A stretch of DNA of 64,000 nt from Kondoa malvinella (Eukaryota; Basidiomycota; Agaricostilbomycetes; Agaricostilbales; Kondoaceae): contig BCIM01000001.1 in the NCBI GenBank assembly GCA_039545315.1, positions 358,805 to 422,804 on the forward strand, in the 5' to 3' direction. Of the stretch, positions 22,542-34,068 are shown piece after piece (position 1 is the first letter of the stretch; each line of letters starts with the position of its first letter). The notes beneath the pieces were generated by a model that saw only the letters and a program-made list of their open reading frames with translations, was not told the DNA's origin and ran no database searches. Both the position numbers and the translations under genes were made by a program.

Positions 22542-24673
22542 ATGGCAGACCCGTTCATCCTGGTTGGCAGCGCCATATTCCTCGTCGCAATCCTGGTAAG
22601 CGTTCTCAGATGCTAGGCGATGCATGGCTGACTTTCAACGCCAGTATCCTTCCCCGCTGTGGTTCATCTTGATTCATCGCATCAGCGCGCCGCTTAGCCT
22701 CATAATCTGGCTTATCATTTTGAACTTCATCTCGTTTCTCAACGCCATCATATGGGCTGATACCGACGTGATTGAGGGAGCCTTCTGGTGTGATCTATCC
22801 AGCAAAGCGATCCTCGTTGGTCCGATTGGTCTATCAGCCAGCATTTTCGCTATTGCATACTATATCGCTCGCTCGATGCAAAGTACGGGCAAGTTCGGCA
22901 GCAGCGAGAAGAAGTCAACAAAGCTCTTCGACTATATGATCAGCTTTGTCCTACCTATCGTCATTGCCGGCCTATCCTTCATATATCAGCCGGCGAGATT
23001 CGCCATAGCGAGAAACATCGGTTGTCAGGTGCGGCAGACCATCTGCGTTGACAAATACGTCTAACATTTTGAGTAGCCATCCATCGTGGTCTCGACTCCC
23101 ATGATTCTGCTCTACTTTCTTTTCGCGCCCCTCATCTCTTTTACCACAATGCTCATGTCTGGCTACATTGGTTTCCAGCTCATCTCGAAAAGACGGCATA
23201 TAGCTCGCCTAGCCAGACCAGCCGAGAACACCTTTTCCGCTCCCTGGTTCGTCAAACTTGGGGTGCTTTCTGCTATTCTGGGCCCAGTCAGCTTTGCATT
23301 TGCCGTCTGGGTATCAGTCGACATTTTTGCTAGTATGTCGCACCAAAGTCAGTCTTGTTCGTGCTAAGCTTGCGCTGCAGTATATGGACCATTTGAAAAG
23401 TTTGATTGGAATGCCATCCATGAAGGGGTTGGTCAATAATTTGCGCGGATTCAAGCTATCTGATGCAAATTCTAGACAACGGAAGACATTCGTCAGATTC
23501 CAGATACTATGCACGCAAACGCTTTCGGATGGTTTGCTGTCGTGGTTGGCATCATTACAATACTGGTGCTCGGTGTTGGCGCTGAGATGGGAGACCATCT
23601 AAAGAAGGTTGCAGTCTGGCTTAAGCTCGACAGTTTCTTCGACTATACCGATCGTTTCTCGCGACGTATCTCAAGACGCATTACTGGGCATTCCTTCTGG
23701 AACGATGCGCACTCTCATCACATGTGGGCTTTCTGCTCGCTCAACGAAAGCTGTTTTGCTCACGCTTTGCTTGACATCACCTAGCCCGCCCGAGATGAAG
23801 ACTTGGTACACTGATGATCGCGAAGACCAGCAGTCCTTCATCTCCAAAAGCCCTCACGAGTTTTCTGTTCCAACCCTAGGCTACAAAAAGCATGCAAGCC
23901 GCTTCGAGAACCCATATCAAGAACAGTATGATGCTCGATCAGAAGCAGCAACACAAGCACAGTCTTTTCACCCTGCTAGAACCCGTCTGCACAGAGAAGA
24001 GACCGAATCACTCCTTTCAGGCGCTTCAACACCTCCAAAAGGCTCGCCCCCTAGCACGCGCCAGAACTCCTTCAGAACAGATCGACCGCCTCGACCACCC
24101 AGAGTAGAATCAGACTTCAGCACGCCTGTATCTCGACCAAGTCGTGTAGACTCGCGGCCGCCTCGACCTCAAAGAGCCGACTCTGACTTTAATGAGCCAT
24201 ATCGACCACAACGTTCGCGATCAGCCAGTCGCCGTACTGAGAGATCAGATTACGCTCAGTCGCCTAGTCGAAGCAAAACTTCTCCTAGTCGTGCTTCTCC
24301 TAGCTCGAAACAATCTCCCATTTCTCCTCGGAGATATCCCGATGCGAGTCAATCACCCATCTCACCGCGGCGACAACGACTCGGCACACTTCGGGAGGAA
24401 ACGAGAGGGGATAGTAAGCAGACACGAGGCGAAAGAGGCGATCCAGGACAGCCGGACTATGATAGGCAGCCGAAAAGGCCAGTGCCAGCTCGAACACATT
24501 CAGCTAGACGCAATGTTCCAAGTACTATATCTTCCGCTGCTCCATCATCATCTATACTGAAGAGGAGGAATCACGACAACGATCATGCGGAAGCAGCATC
24601 GGAATGGATCAGGCTATATGCATCGGAAGAAGGTACAGCTACAGAGTCAGGGAGTGTAATCAGATTCGTGTAA
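22542..24673 (+). CDS. STE3: Ste3-type pheromone receptor (seven-transmembrane GPCR)
   Basis: Mating-pheromone receptor in the plasma membrane. Exon 1 encodes MADPFILVGSAIFLVAIL; after an intron comes YPSPLWFILIHR. Family hallmarks follow: LNAIIWADTDV, FWCDLSSKAILVGPIGL (TM3), LFDYMISFVLPIVIAG, FIYQPARFAIARNIGCQPS, and TM5-TM7. A cytoplasmic tail of about 290 residues is rich in Ser, Arg and Pro with SPSR, SPISPRR and RPPRP repeats, giving many potential phosphorylation sites. At least four introns occur, one before IYGPFEKFDW and one after the last transmembrane segment. In basidiomycetes STE3 defines the P/R mating-type locus, but no pheromone gene or other usual locus gene is recognised nearby. 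Confidence 0.88.
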
Positions 24674-24733
24674 ATAGTTTAGCATAAGGGGTAGTACAAA
24701 TGCATTTACAGATGGTATCAATGCTACAAAAGA

Positions 24734-25954
24734 TCAGCTTCTAGATCCAACCTTCATCTTCCACGCTTCCTTCTCATGCTGCTTGATGAACGTCGGGTCC
24801 AACCTCGCACCATTGCCAACACGTCGAGCTCGCCTTTCCTTCTCTTCCTGTTCTGCTGCAGCACGATCTTGCACTTGCTGTTTCGCTAGTCGGTCTGTTC
24901 GAGCGCTGGTAAGGGAAGCAGCTGAGGCAGTCATTGCAGCTAGACGAGCTTCTCTATCTTCTGCTGATGGTCCAGCTGGTGGAGCGTGATCCGAACGAGG
25001 CCGGGAATCGTATGAAGGTCTAGGCCGATCATCCTGGACACGTCGGTCATCATGTGAAGGTCTTGGTCGGTCTTCATGTCTTCTCGGAGGTGAGCGTGAG
25101 CGCCTTCGAGGTGGAGGTGAGCGAGAGCGAGATCGCTTCGAAGGCCGATCACCGTGTCTGTCTCCGTCATGACGCTCATGCTTCCTTCTCTTCCTCTCTG
25201 CACGCTCTTCGTCATCTTCATCTCGATGCTTCTTGTGCTTCTTTTCCTTCTTTCCGCCCTGAGCAGCTTCTCTAGCCTCACGCAACTCTTTCAGCTTGCG
25301 GGGGTTCTTCATCAATTCCTCGTAAGCCTTCTGTTCCTGACGCTTGATGGCCAGAAGTGGGTCTTCGCGGATTTTGGATGCCATGTCACGCACGCTAGCT
25401 GGGTTATTGCCCAATGCTTGGAAGTTGCCTGGAGTGACTGCTGCGCTGCTAGAGTTGGCTGAAGAATTGGCTAGCGCTTCCATCTGAATACAGTGGATGA
25501 GCTTTATTGGTGCGCAGGGGAAGAGAAAATTACCTTTGCCCTATCTTTATCTTTGAACAGCTGCTCGACACTCTTCTTTCCCAGCAAGTACTGCTCCAAC
25601 TCTCCCTCATTCGGTCCAGATCCACTCGCAGGCGCAGCATATAACCAATCGACCCTCTCTTCTCTCTTTCCGCCCATCTTCTGCAGCTCCTCAATCTGCC
25701 TCTCTTCCGCTTTCTCCTTGAGCAACTGTTGCGTCCGCTTGCGCTCATCAATAGCTTTTCGTTCCTCCTTCCATACCCGCTCTTGATTTTTCATTACTGC
25801 CAAATTCTGCATCAGCAGAGACCGGCGTTTCGCAAGCAATTGTACGAACGCAGGGGATGCCATGATTTCTTCAAGTCTATGCGTAGAGCACGTAGGTCAA
25901 TTGTGTGCAGCCAGCGGAGTCGAAAGAGGACAAACTGAGATCACCACCACCCAT
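24734..25954 (-). CDS. CWC25: Pre-mRNA splicing factor Cwc25
   Basis: Spliceosomal factor needed for the first catalytic step. The true start is the ATG at 25954: MGGGDL, then intron, then NLKKSWHPL, then intron, then LMKNQERVWKEERKAI. This restores the family N-terminus exactly, whereas the in-frame ATG at 25863 gives a non-family start. Further motifs: WLYAAPA, EQYLLGKKSVEQLF, then after an intron NFQALGNNPASVRDMASKIR, REDPLLAIKRQEQKAYEEL. The rest is an RS/RD-rich basic tail (SRSRSPPPRRRSRS) ending WKMKVGSRS. About 365 residues in four exons. Confidence 0.92.
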
Positions 25955-26478
25955 TTTGACGAATTTGCTCGGTTAACTTCGGGGAGTGCTAGGAAACGTT
26001 TGTATATAGATGTAGTAGGAGGTTGCTTGACCTGTGGAAGCTTGTTGGCTGTTCTTTGGCGACCCTGAGTGTAATACGATGCGAAGCGGTCGTTCGTTGT
26101 TCGACAGATTCAACCGACTAAGAGCACTCAGTACAGCAGCAGAACTGATATACAAGACTTACTATAGTCCACAGCTAGCTCTCCTAGGCGGATGAGTAGC
26201 AATGTATTCGAGATTTCAAGTTTCTGTCTCGCGGATGCGCGGACTCTGGAAAGCTGATGTCTGCCTCAAAGGGTCTTGTAGGTCGTTACGAGTAATACAC
26301 GGAGAGCAGAGTAGTGCCTAGCAGGAGTTAGACGGGTGACGAGATAACGGTCGGGAGGAAGGGACAATTCGGACGTCGTCGCCCGCCGGATGATGTGGCG
26401 GATTGCCCAACAACGAAAGCGAAGGCAGCCCTAAATGACAAGCCAGGCTCGCTACGTCTATGCTGCAAATGTAAATGC
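25955..26478. other. Intergenic stretch between SLD2 and CWC25, no gene seen
   Basis: About 520 bases. Only short frames; presumed CWC25 promoter on the right and SLD2 3' region on the left. Confidence 0.45.
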
Positions 26479-28110
26479 CTAGAAGTCCAAATCCGCATCC
26501 ACGCCTAAACCTTTCCATCCTTCGGGATCACTGTCCCAATCATCATCATCGCTAGGCAGCTCATCCAATCTCTCATCCCTTTCTTCTTCATTTCCACTTT
26601 GATCTTCTTCCTCATCCTCCAAGTCTTGCAACCCTTCTGCTCTGTCCCTCTTATGCAAACTCGGTTCCTGCAAAACTTGCTGCACCAACAACCTTTTCTG
26701 ATTCGCCAATGCATGTCGATGCTTCTTTGTCGGACTCGCACCGAGGCTTAGCAGCTGCGCGAGATGTTCCGGTAGTCCTCTATCTTCTTCAACCATTTCC
26801 ACATCCCTCGTCGGATCTTGTCCAGGAAAAGAAGCAGGCACATATTCATCATCCCATTCCCATTCATCCTCTTCGCCCTCTTCTGTTGTTGTGCGAGACT
26901 TTTTCGATCCCCATGGTTTATGAGAACCGATTTTGATAGGTCGGTAATTCCCTTCTGCGTCTTCTAATTCAATCATGTAGCCGCCATCTTCGGTCGGTAC
27001 GTGCGGTCTGGCTATGTGCTCTTCTTTATCCTCTTCTATCTGAGATGTTGAGGCTTTCGGTTTGCTCAAACGAGGTTTCTTTGCTTTCCTTTGTGCGGGT
27101 TGGGCATCCGTCGTCTTTGGTTCGACAAAAGAAACCGACTGCGCTGTACTTGCCTGTCGTTTCTTTGGATTCGCTGGAGCAGAAGGAGGCAAGAAGGTAT
27201 CTTTTCCGAAAGTAAGTTTGGATTGTTTGAGAGCAGGTTCGACAGGTTTCGTTTCATCAAACAAAGCGCGAAAAGAGCGGACTTTGCCATTGATTGCTTT
27301 GACAGGTGAAGGACCAAGACCGTCATCCATGACTGTATCCATCTCTTCCACCAATTCAGGCGCATCTGATCGAACGGCATTGACTGCTTTGCCCAAAACA
27401 GACTTTGCATCTTCTTCCATCTCTGCAGCACCAGCAGTGAAAGCTTTCTTCCAATTTGATGCTTCAGCCTCTTTCGCAGGCGAGACTGGAACAGAACCGC
27501 TCAACCATTTCCGTGCTTTTGTACGAGGTGTATCTGCAGGTCGAGCAAAGGGATTGCTGCCTTTCACAGGTGACAAGCGTGCCGCAACGGAAGGAGGTCG
27601 CGCATTCGGTGAAGCTATACCGGCATGAGAAGCGATCATGTCGCGTAATTTCGAGGGAGAGGGAGCATATTCGAATGTCGTGCCATTGACTGCTTTGGAT
27701 GCTGAACCTTTCTTGGGCGTAATAAAGATGTTTGGGGCCAGTTGAGGTGATTTAGGCTTCTTTGCAGCCTTTACCGGTTTGCTTGCACTCGATTTTGACG
27801 CTGAAGGGGCCGCAAAGGGATCATCCGTCTCCATTGCATTCGATACCATCTTCACAGGTATACGTGCAGCAGGACTACCATTAGACGGAGCAGCAGAAGT
27901 AGATGCAGAAGGTTGCGGTTGACTGCCTTTCAAGCTGTACGCCTTGTATTTCGCAGCTGAGAAACGCGTATAAGCCTCGTATGCACGCATGATTATGGCC
28001 GACTCGCCTATTTCAGGCTGGGCTTTGATGTCTGCTTTGCCTGGCGCGCGTCCGTTCTTTGCTTTGAAATCTCGCTCGAAAGCCTTCAATTCCGCTTTCA
28101 GCAGGTCCAT
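26479..28110 (-). CDS. SLD2: DNA replication initiation regulator Sld2/Drc1
   Basis: CDK-regulated factor that, once phosphorylated, binds Dpb11 to load the replicative helicase complex. The N-terminus MDLLKAELKAFERDFKAKNG followed by RAPGKADIKAQPEIG and FSAAKYKAYSLK is the Sld2 signature, shared with RecQL4 N-termini. The middle has many SP/TP sites in basic surroundings (SPVK, DTPRTKARK, SPAKE, GPSPVKAINGK), fitting CDK control. The C-terminus is very acidic (DDDDWDSDPEGW). The ATG at 28110 gives the family start; an in-frame ATG at 28224 would add 38 residues not typical of the family. One uninterrupted exon of 543 codons. Confidence 0.88.
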   Translation of the reverse strand: MDLLKAELKAFERDFKAKNGRAPGKADIKAQPEIGESAIIMRAYEAYTRFSAAKYKAYSLKGSQPQPSASTSAAPSNGSPAARIPVKMVSNAMETDDPFAAPSASKSSASKPVKAAKKPKSPQLAPNIFITPKKGSASKAVNGTTFEYAPSPSKLRDMIASHAGIASPNARPPSVAARLSPVKGSNPFARPADTPRTKARKWLSGSVPVSPAKEAEASNWKKAFTAGAAEMEEDAKSVLGKAVNAVRSDAPELVEEMDTVMDDGLGPSPVKAINGKVRSFRALFDETKPVEPALKQSKLTFGKDTFLPPSAPANPKKRQASTAQSVSFVEPKTTDAQPAQRKAKKPRLSKPKASTSQIEEDKEEHIARPHVPTEDGGYMIELEDAEGNYRPIKIGSHKPWGSKKSRTTTEEGEEDEWEWDDEYVPASFPGQDPTRDVEMVEEDRGLPEHLAQLLSLGASPTKKHRHALANQKRLLVQQVLQEPSLHKRDRAEGLQDLEDEEEDQSGNEEERDERLDELPSDDDDWDSDPEGWKGLGVDADLDF

Positions 28111-28314
28111 CGCTGGCTTTTGTTGTTCCTGATCGAGGTATAAACCAATCAAGGCAGGTATCTGAGCAGTCGAGCGGGGATATGGTTGGGAGCAAGATAA
28201 CGCGAGCATGGAACGCGCCGACATCGGACAATGCGCGACTCGACATTTGACAGACTGTACTATTCACATGAAGACACCTTGATCAGACTATATACACACA
28301 TATGCCGGCATTGA

Positions 28315-30091
28315 TCAGTTGGGGATTTCGTCAATGTTCTTGAGCGTAATCTCTTCGCGAGCATTCATCTTTCTGCGATAGTCAGATGAAGCTTGATAGA
28401 CGTCCCTAGCACACATCATTAGTGCTAAGGATTTTGATACTGAGCAGACAGTAGCGCACTTTCGAGTCCGGTTGATGCTACCGAGGGGCTTGAAAGATTT
28501 GAGACCCTGTATGAAAGGCGTGATCAGTAAAGCTTGGAAAGGAGAGTGGAAAAGCCTGACATGCCAAGGGTCCAATCGCATATGCTGTAACATCAATGCC
28601 TTCAGCTTCGGTCACAACAGACACGCGAATGGACTCACATCCTGCCAGAAGGTCCGGCGCTATCGAACAAAGATCAGCTCAGGTCTCTCTCGATGTGCTG
28701 AGACGTACCTTGTAAGAGTAGCTCTCCTGCTTAGGGATCTTGAGCGTAGCCACGGTCTCGAAGGGATATTTCTTCTCGTCCCATTCATACTTTGAGTCCT
28801 CAACGGGCTGATCCTCAATGTTCTGCAACAGCTGAACTTGGAAGAGGTATTGCGCATCACTGTTTTTGAAGTAGTCTTGCATCCTTCAACCTTGCTTAGC
28901 ACGCTTCAAAGATGGAAAGAGAAAAACTTACCAATCACGCAAGACGTTGGCTGAGCAACTCTCGTCGACGTATTTCTCTGCTAGCTTCTTTTGCGCTTCA
29001 GAGTCTGGGATAATGCGGTATTTGCAAACATAATCGCCGTAACGGTAAGCGGATTGGGACCACATCCTGCAGTACAATCAACCAGAGCATAAAACCCAAG
29101 ACGAAGGACGTACTTTTGTGCGACTAGATGATTGTTGGGCAAGTGATTGCGCATTTGCTGAATTTGGCCGCTGACGTACTATCAGCTTGGACAGAGAAAG
29201 GCTCAAGAGGACACACTCATCGCGCTTGTCGAGATGCTGGCTGAGGATATGAGGGCACCCGCCGTGGGTCTATCGTTAGCTAATAAGCTAGTGGATCCTG
29301 TCTTGTGGGAAATGAACTCGCCATACGCAGGTTGACGATATCGTAACAAGTCTTTGCGTTAGCCAACTCAAGGATCGGAGCGGAATTGAATTCCTTTTGG
29401 GTTGTCAGCATGCTCCACATCTACGGGACTGACGCACAATGTCATGAACATCGCGACCAACACCATCGTCCTCATTTTGGTGGAATTTGTCGCCGGGTAC
29501 ATTGAAGACTTTCATACCGAGACCACGAGGAGCAGGGACTTTGTCGTCTAGGGCCGGATCACCTGGTTCGGAGGAGTATCGCATGGCTAAAATCTGATCA
29601 ACGATGCGACAATCACACGGATGAGAGAAGACTTGCCGAAGGGGTAGGTCTTTGGCGCGCTGAACATGGTCTGCTTCAAGTGCTCGGGCAAATTGTCATG
29701 CACTATCAGCTCGCCTTTGACCAGGCCGCTATTTCATCGCGTCAGCAGTGTAGATAATACGACCAAAGCGACTGACTGAGTAAAGGCGTGAGTGCCTGTA
29801 CATCTCATTAGCCAATTGTTTCTCGAGATTCAGACGACTGACCTCCAAAGCAATGCCCGTGAGCGTTAAACATGACATCTTGTATGGTATTGAACTGCTT
29901 GCAGATCTTGGCTATACTATCCGATCAAACGACCAATCAGCTGCTCCGCATTAGCGACGCGGGGGTCAACTCACATCTCATCCTCGTCCGCTTCCTTGTG
30001 CTCCACACTGTTTGCCATCAGAATCAGCTTTGTCAGAAACTTAGTCACTGTGAGCTCACCGTGGATCATCCCATTTGATATAGTTCGACAT
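28315..30091 (-). CDS. Catalase-like heme protein (catalase-fold family)
   Basis: Catalase-fold protein, probably peroxide-related. The gene has about a dozen short exons. The ATG at 30091 begins MSNYIKWDDPRVEHKEADED. Motifs in order: FNAHGHCFGG, LVKGELIVHDNLPEHLKQTM, FSAPKTYPF, VPAPRGLGMKVFNVPGDKFH, QNEDDGVGRDVHDIV, TQKEFNSAPILELANAKTCY, QSAYRYGDYVCKYRI and VEDSKYEWDEKKYPFETVAT, ending NIDEIPN. The PRGLGMKVF and YRYGDY segments are those of the heme-binding face in catalase-like proteins. Total length of about 380 residues is shorter than classical catalases, so catalytic turnover may differ. It diverges from the GFA gene across 105 bases. Confidence 0.78.
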
Positions 30092-30196
30092 GTTGTGCTG
30101 GTTGCAAGCAAGGGAAGAAGCTCTAGTGCATGCAGATCCTGATCGAGCGGTGAGGGCCTGATGACCCGATTTGCGGAGACCGGATAAACGGCTGTT

Positions 30197-30749
30197 ATGA
30201 ACAGCCCAGAGATGACCAGACCAGAATCAAAGACAGAGAAGTGGATACCGCTTGCAGGAGGAAGCGAAGATGGATGGCCTAACGAGAACGAAGCGACATG
30301 CACTTGCTTCTGCGGCGCGGTTCAGCTTGTCCTTGTGCGTGTTCTCAGATCTGCTCCTAGCATAGCTGATGATGTGTGCAGCCCTTGAAGCCACCAGGAC
30401 TAGTCGGCACGTCCCTTTGCAAGTAAGCTCGCAGCCTCTGTAGCGTGTGGACATGTCTGAGACAGTCCAAAGTTGCACAGACTGTCGCAAAATCACGGCT
30501 TCCATGTTTGCGTCCAATTTTATCGTCACTTCCGACAGTGTGCGGCATAGTAGAGGAGCAGATAACCTGCAGCAATTCGCCATGAACAAGTCCATAGAAT
30601 CGCACAACACTATGACAAACTTCTTTTGCAAGACGTGCGGGACGTTGATGTACCGAGTCAGCAAAGGCTACCCACAATGGAAGATCTGCAGAATAGAGAC
30701 AGTGGATGACTTCGATACGTGCGAAGTTGGAATTCTATTGGCACTCTGA
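30197..30749 (+). CDS. GFA/CENP-V domain protein (glutathione-dependent formaldehyde-activating family)
   Basis: Small zinc-binding protein of three exons. Exon 1 starts at ATG 30197 (MNSPEMTRPES) and encodes TCTCFCGAVQL; exon 2 encodes PLKPPGLVGTSLC; exon 3 begins NCTDCRKITASMFASNFI and continues NFFCKTCGTLMYRVS. The cysteine pattern CxC-(x)-CxxC-CxxC is that of GFA proteins. The splice giving CNCTDCRK uses the AG at TCCAAAG. Family members bind zinc and some are linked to formaldehyde-glutathione chemistry, but many have no proven enzyme activity. It shares its 5' region with the catalase-like gene. Confidence 0.82.
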
Positions 30750-31141
30750 CTAAAATTTCTGCAGCTATACTGCAAGCATAGAGTCAGCTGGCTGGCTGGA
30801 GCTACGGGAGTGTCTCAGATCCAGACTGCAAAGCTTTGACCCTCCTCTCTGGCTTACACCTTCCTTTCCGCAACATGTCTCTAAAGCTCCCCATCTTTCT
30901 CAAAAGGCATGCTTCAGGCATTTCACTGGCAACCTCGTCTCATTCTCCTTATTCTCTCCAGCAGTCTTGCTATTCCGCTGCTTGTCCGACCTGTGCACTT
31001 TCTTGATTCGGCAAAGGGTTTTCGCAATCGAAAGTCGTTTCTAGCCATGTGGGCATTGTGGGTAGATCTGCAATACCTTTCCCCGCGTCTCGCACCTCAA
31101 GTCCCAGACCTGTAACTCTTCTTCTACCCGTATCGCACAAT
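30750..31141. other. Intergenic stretch, no gene seen
   Basis: About 390 bases between the GFA gene and the Ato-type transporter. Pyrimidine-rich toward the right end, as expected for a fungal core promoter. Confidence 0.45.
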
Positions 31142-32334
31142 ATGTCCGCTCATTCAGCAACTAAAGGATCTGGAATCGAGGAAGTCGAGGCTATTCAGCC
31201 TGGACGCGAACTCAACAGGGCTTTGTCTGTGCAACTGACACCGCAACAATTTGAGTGCGTGCCATCACTTGCCGGGCGAACGCCGTCTGATGCCCTTTTA
31301 GGAAACTATACCTGACCTCACCGGCTGAAAAGCCCAAGGGCGACCTATCTAAGCGTCTTGGGAACCCAAGTAAGCGAGACTGCTTCGTCTGAAACACCTT
31401 TGCTGAAAGACTGCGGCAGCTGCTTTGGGATTGATCTCGTTCTTACTGTACATCTTCCCGCCGTGAAAGACTGTAAGGCAACTGACAGTGTCTGTTCAGT
31501 TGCTTTACACCTGTCTGTGCTTTCTTTTGTGGCTTTGGCAACTCCAGTCTGCAATCTTTGGCGGTCAACTCTGGTACATTCATCCTCATCGGCGGCATCG
31601 GCAGCTTCATTGCTGGAATTGGCGAATTCATCTTGGGCAACACCTTTCCCTTCTGTATGCATTTCACTACATGGGAATTTGAGTATTCTGATTATGGTTT
31701 GTAGTGGTTTTCTTTTCATTCGGCGTTAGTCGATCATGCTCCGTGCGGAACAATGAGCCGATTCGTACTCAGGGCTTCTGGACCAACCTTGGTTTCATCT
31801 TCAATCCGCAGCAGAACCTGGCTTCCGCTTATGCCAATGGCAATGCTGACCCGGTCAGCCAATTTGTCATTGCTCACGAGTTTCAGCTAATTATCTGCTT
31901 CGCAGGCGTACAATGCTGGTCTCGCCGTCTATCTGGTCGGCTGGGGTCTGTGGGTTTCCATCCTACTCATCGCCAGCACCAGAACCAATGCAGTCTTCGT
32001 CCTCATTTTCTTGTCGCTCGAACTATGTCTCTGGGTTCTGGTTGCAGCTTTCTTCGCTCTATCAAACGGCAACGTGGCTCACGCGGAAAACTTATTCGGC
32101 GTCGGTGGTGGATCGGCTTTCGTTACCTGTATATGTAAGTCACCTTCTAGCGTGCTTTTACCCCCAAGAGTTGTCTGATCCACATCGCTAGCTGGATGGT
32201 ATCTTGCTTTGGTCCTGGTTCTCGCATCCACCGCATTCCCAGGTACGGCTGTACTGCCTTCTATCGATTGCCAGCTCAATCTTCTGCAGTCAATTTACCT
32301 GTTGGCGATCTCACTAAGCTTTGGAAGGACTGAT
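31142..32334 (+). CDS. Ato/Gpr1/FUN34/YaaH-family acetate-ammonium transporter
   Basis: Six-transmembrane plasma-membrane transporter for acetate/succinate or ammonium export. The ATG at 31142 begins MSAHSATKGSGIEEVEAIQP, a soluble start. GNP joins across an intron to TALGLISFLL, reproducing the family NPxxLG motif. Next come GTFILIGGIGSFIAGIGEFI, LGNTFPF, FNPQQNLASAYANGNADPVS, YNAGLAVYLVGWGLW and NVAHAENLFGVGG. The last intron gives the end TAFPAQSSAVNLPVGDLTKL. At least seven short exons. The substrate is not determined by the sequence. Confidence 0.88.
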
Positions 32335-32671
32335 TTGGAAGTCCTTTATGGGTAAAGCCAACGGGCTCGAAACATTGATTTTACAGTACATACCAAGTAC
32401 TAGTCTCTATATTTGCAATAATGTACATCTGTTCTGATCATCTGCTCGCGCGCATCCGCTTCATCGTGATCTGTTGGTTCTCCATGACTATTCAAGCTGT
32501 ACCGATGCGACGTTTCGCGCTGTGCTTCCCTTGGCTGAGCGCTAGTCATGACCACGGTAGCTACCATTCGGCAATGCAACAGTCACCTTACGCATCGCTT
32601 CGGCCTCGCCAGTTCGACTGACCATTATTTAATCCCGCTGCTCTCTCTTGATCTCTACCACGAGCAACACA
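32335..32671. other. Intergenic stretch, no gene seen
   Basis: About 340 bases between the Ato-type transporter and the methyltransferase; presumed promoter of the latter. Confidence 0.4.
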
Positions 32672-33843
32672 ATGTCGCACTCCCATTCACACTCGCACTC
32701 CCACGGCAACGATCACTCTCATTCCCACTCGCACTCGCATGAAAATGATGACGTGACAACGAACGAGTCCCAAACTCTACTGGAGCACAACAGGAAGCAC
32801 TTTGATTCCAAAGCCAAGACCTACATCAACGAAGCTTCCACTTTCATGGCGAAACATTGTAAAGAAGCTATCGTGGCAGCAGCGACTGGTGACTTGAGTG
32901 AGAAGTCAGCGTTGGATTTCGCTTGTGGTCCTGGCACTGTCAGTCTGAAGATGGCGCCTCTGCTGAAGGAGGTTGTGGGTGCGGATATCTCAACGGGGAT
33001 GGTTGAGGAATATGGCAATCAAGTGAGTCTAAATGTCTGTCGGATGCTTTTCGATGTTTATGGTTATTCAGGCCAAGCTGGCAGGATTGGAGAGCACGAT
33101 GCGCGCTGTACAATTGCAGGATGGGACTGATCTGTCTGCTTTGAGGGGACAGAAGTTTGATTTGATCTTTGTGAGCTCTTCTCAACCTTACCTATGCAGA
33201 ATGCTGATTGCTCTTATCAGTGCTGTCATTCTTAGTGCGTCAAGTACGAGGTAGCCCAGTCTCAACTCATGGTGTGGTGCTTATCGTACAGCCATCATTT
33301 CCACGACCTAGACAAGGTCACCAAAATGCTATCAGAAGCTTTGAATCCACAAGGACAACTGATCGTGCTTGACTTCCTCGCGTCAGAGTCTTTAGGTGTG
33401 TCTGATTCCAATATGTCCATCGGGATGCTGACAGTGGATCAGGCGAGAACGGAGCCTTCATTTCTGATGAAGCTGCTGCGTCAAAAGGAGTACATCATAA
33501 ACACGGTTAGTGATCCCTTACGCTGTCGGCGAACTCTGACTGATTAATCGCTTCCGATAACAGGTTTCTCACCTGCAGACATGCAAAAGCTCTTCGGAAA
33601 GTACTTTAAAACAGTTGATGCTAAAGTGTGTCTTTCCGTAACCATCTTGTTTCACCAGCTGATCTGTTTCAGCCTGCTATGTCGATCCATAAATCTCAAT
33701 TTGAGACAATGCAAGGAGGCGATATGCTCAAACCTTTGTTGGATCGGACACGGGGCGATTAGTGAGTGTTCGAACTTTTCCGCTTAGCGGATGCTGATGT
33801 TTGGTACAGTCTACAGTACATTATTGCTTCTGGTACTTTATAG
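32672..33843 (+). CDS. SAM-dependent methyltransferase with a histidine-rich N-terminus
   Basis: Class I methyltransferase. The ATG at 32672 begins MSHSHSHSHSHGNDHSHSHS; about half of the first 25 residues are His, a metal-binding type of sequence. The SAM fold follows: ALDFACGPGTVSLKMAPLLK (motif I), VVGADISTGMVEEY, then after an intron LESTMRAVQLQDGTDLSAL and FDLIF, then SYSHHFHDLDKVTKMLSEAL and GQLIVLDFL. Later exons encode FSPADMQKLFGKYFKTVDAK. A GTGAGT donor at the end of RGD allows a last exon ending YLQYIIASGTL; without it the protein stops at RGD (33761). Substrate unknown. Confidence 0.78.
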
Positions 33844-34068
33844 AGTGCAATTGATCGGCTATTACTTCAATTTTGGTCTGCAAAACATGTATTATTTACT
33901 CAATGCGACTGCTCAACGCAAAAAGGAGCCTCAAGCTACGTGGTGACATCTCTACCAGGTAGACCAACGACAAAGCTTTGTATAGCTCAATACACAGTGT
34001 GACTTTCATTGCAGGCTTAAAAGTATCTGTACAGGGTTACGAGAAGCACGAAGTTCGCCGCCTTCTAC

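Noticed and set aside
25504..25863. CWC25 start at the ATG at 25863
   Set aside because: The protein would begin with a non-family sequence; splicing two upstream exons restores MGGGDLNLKKSWHPLLMKNQ exactly.
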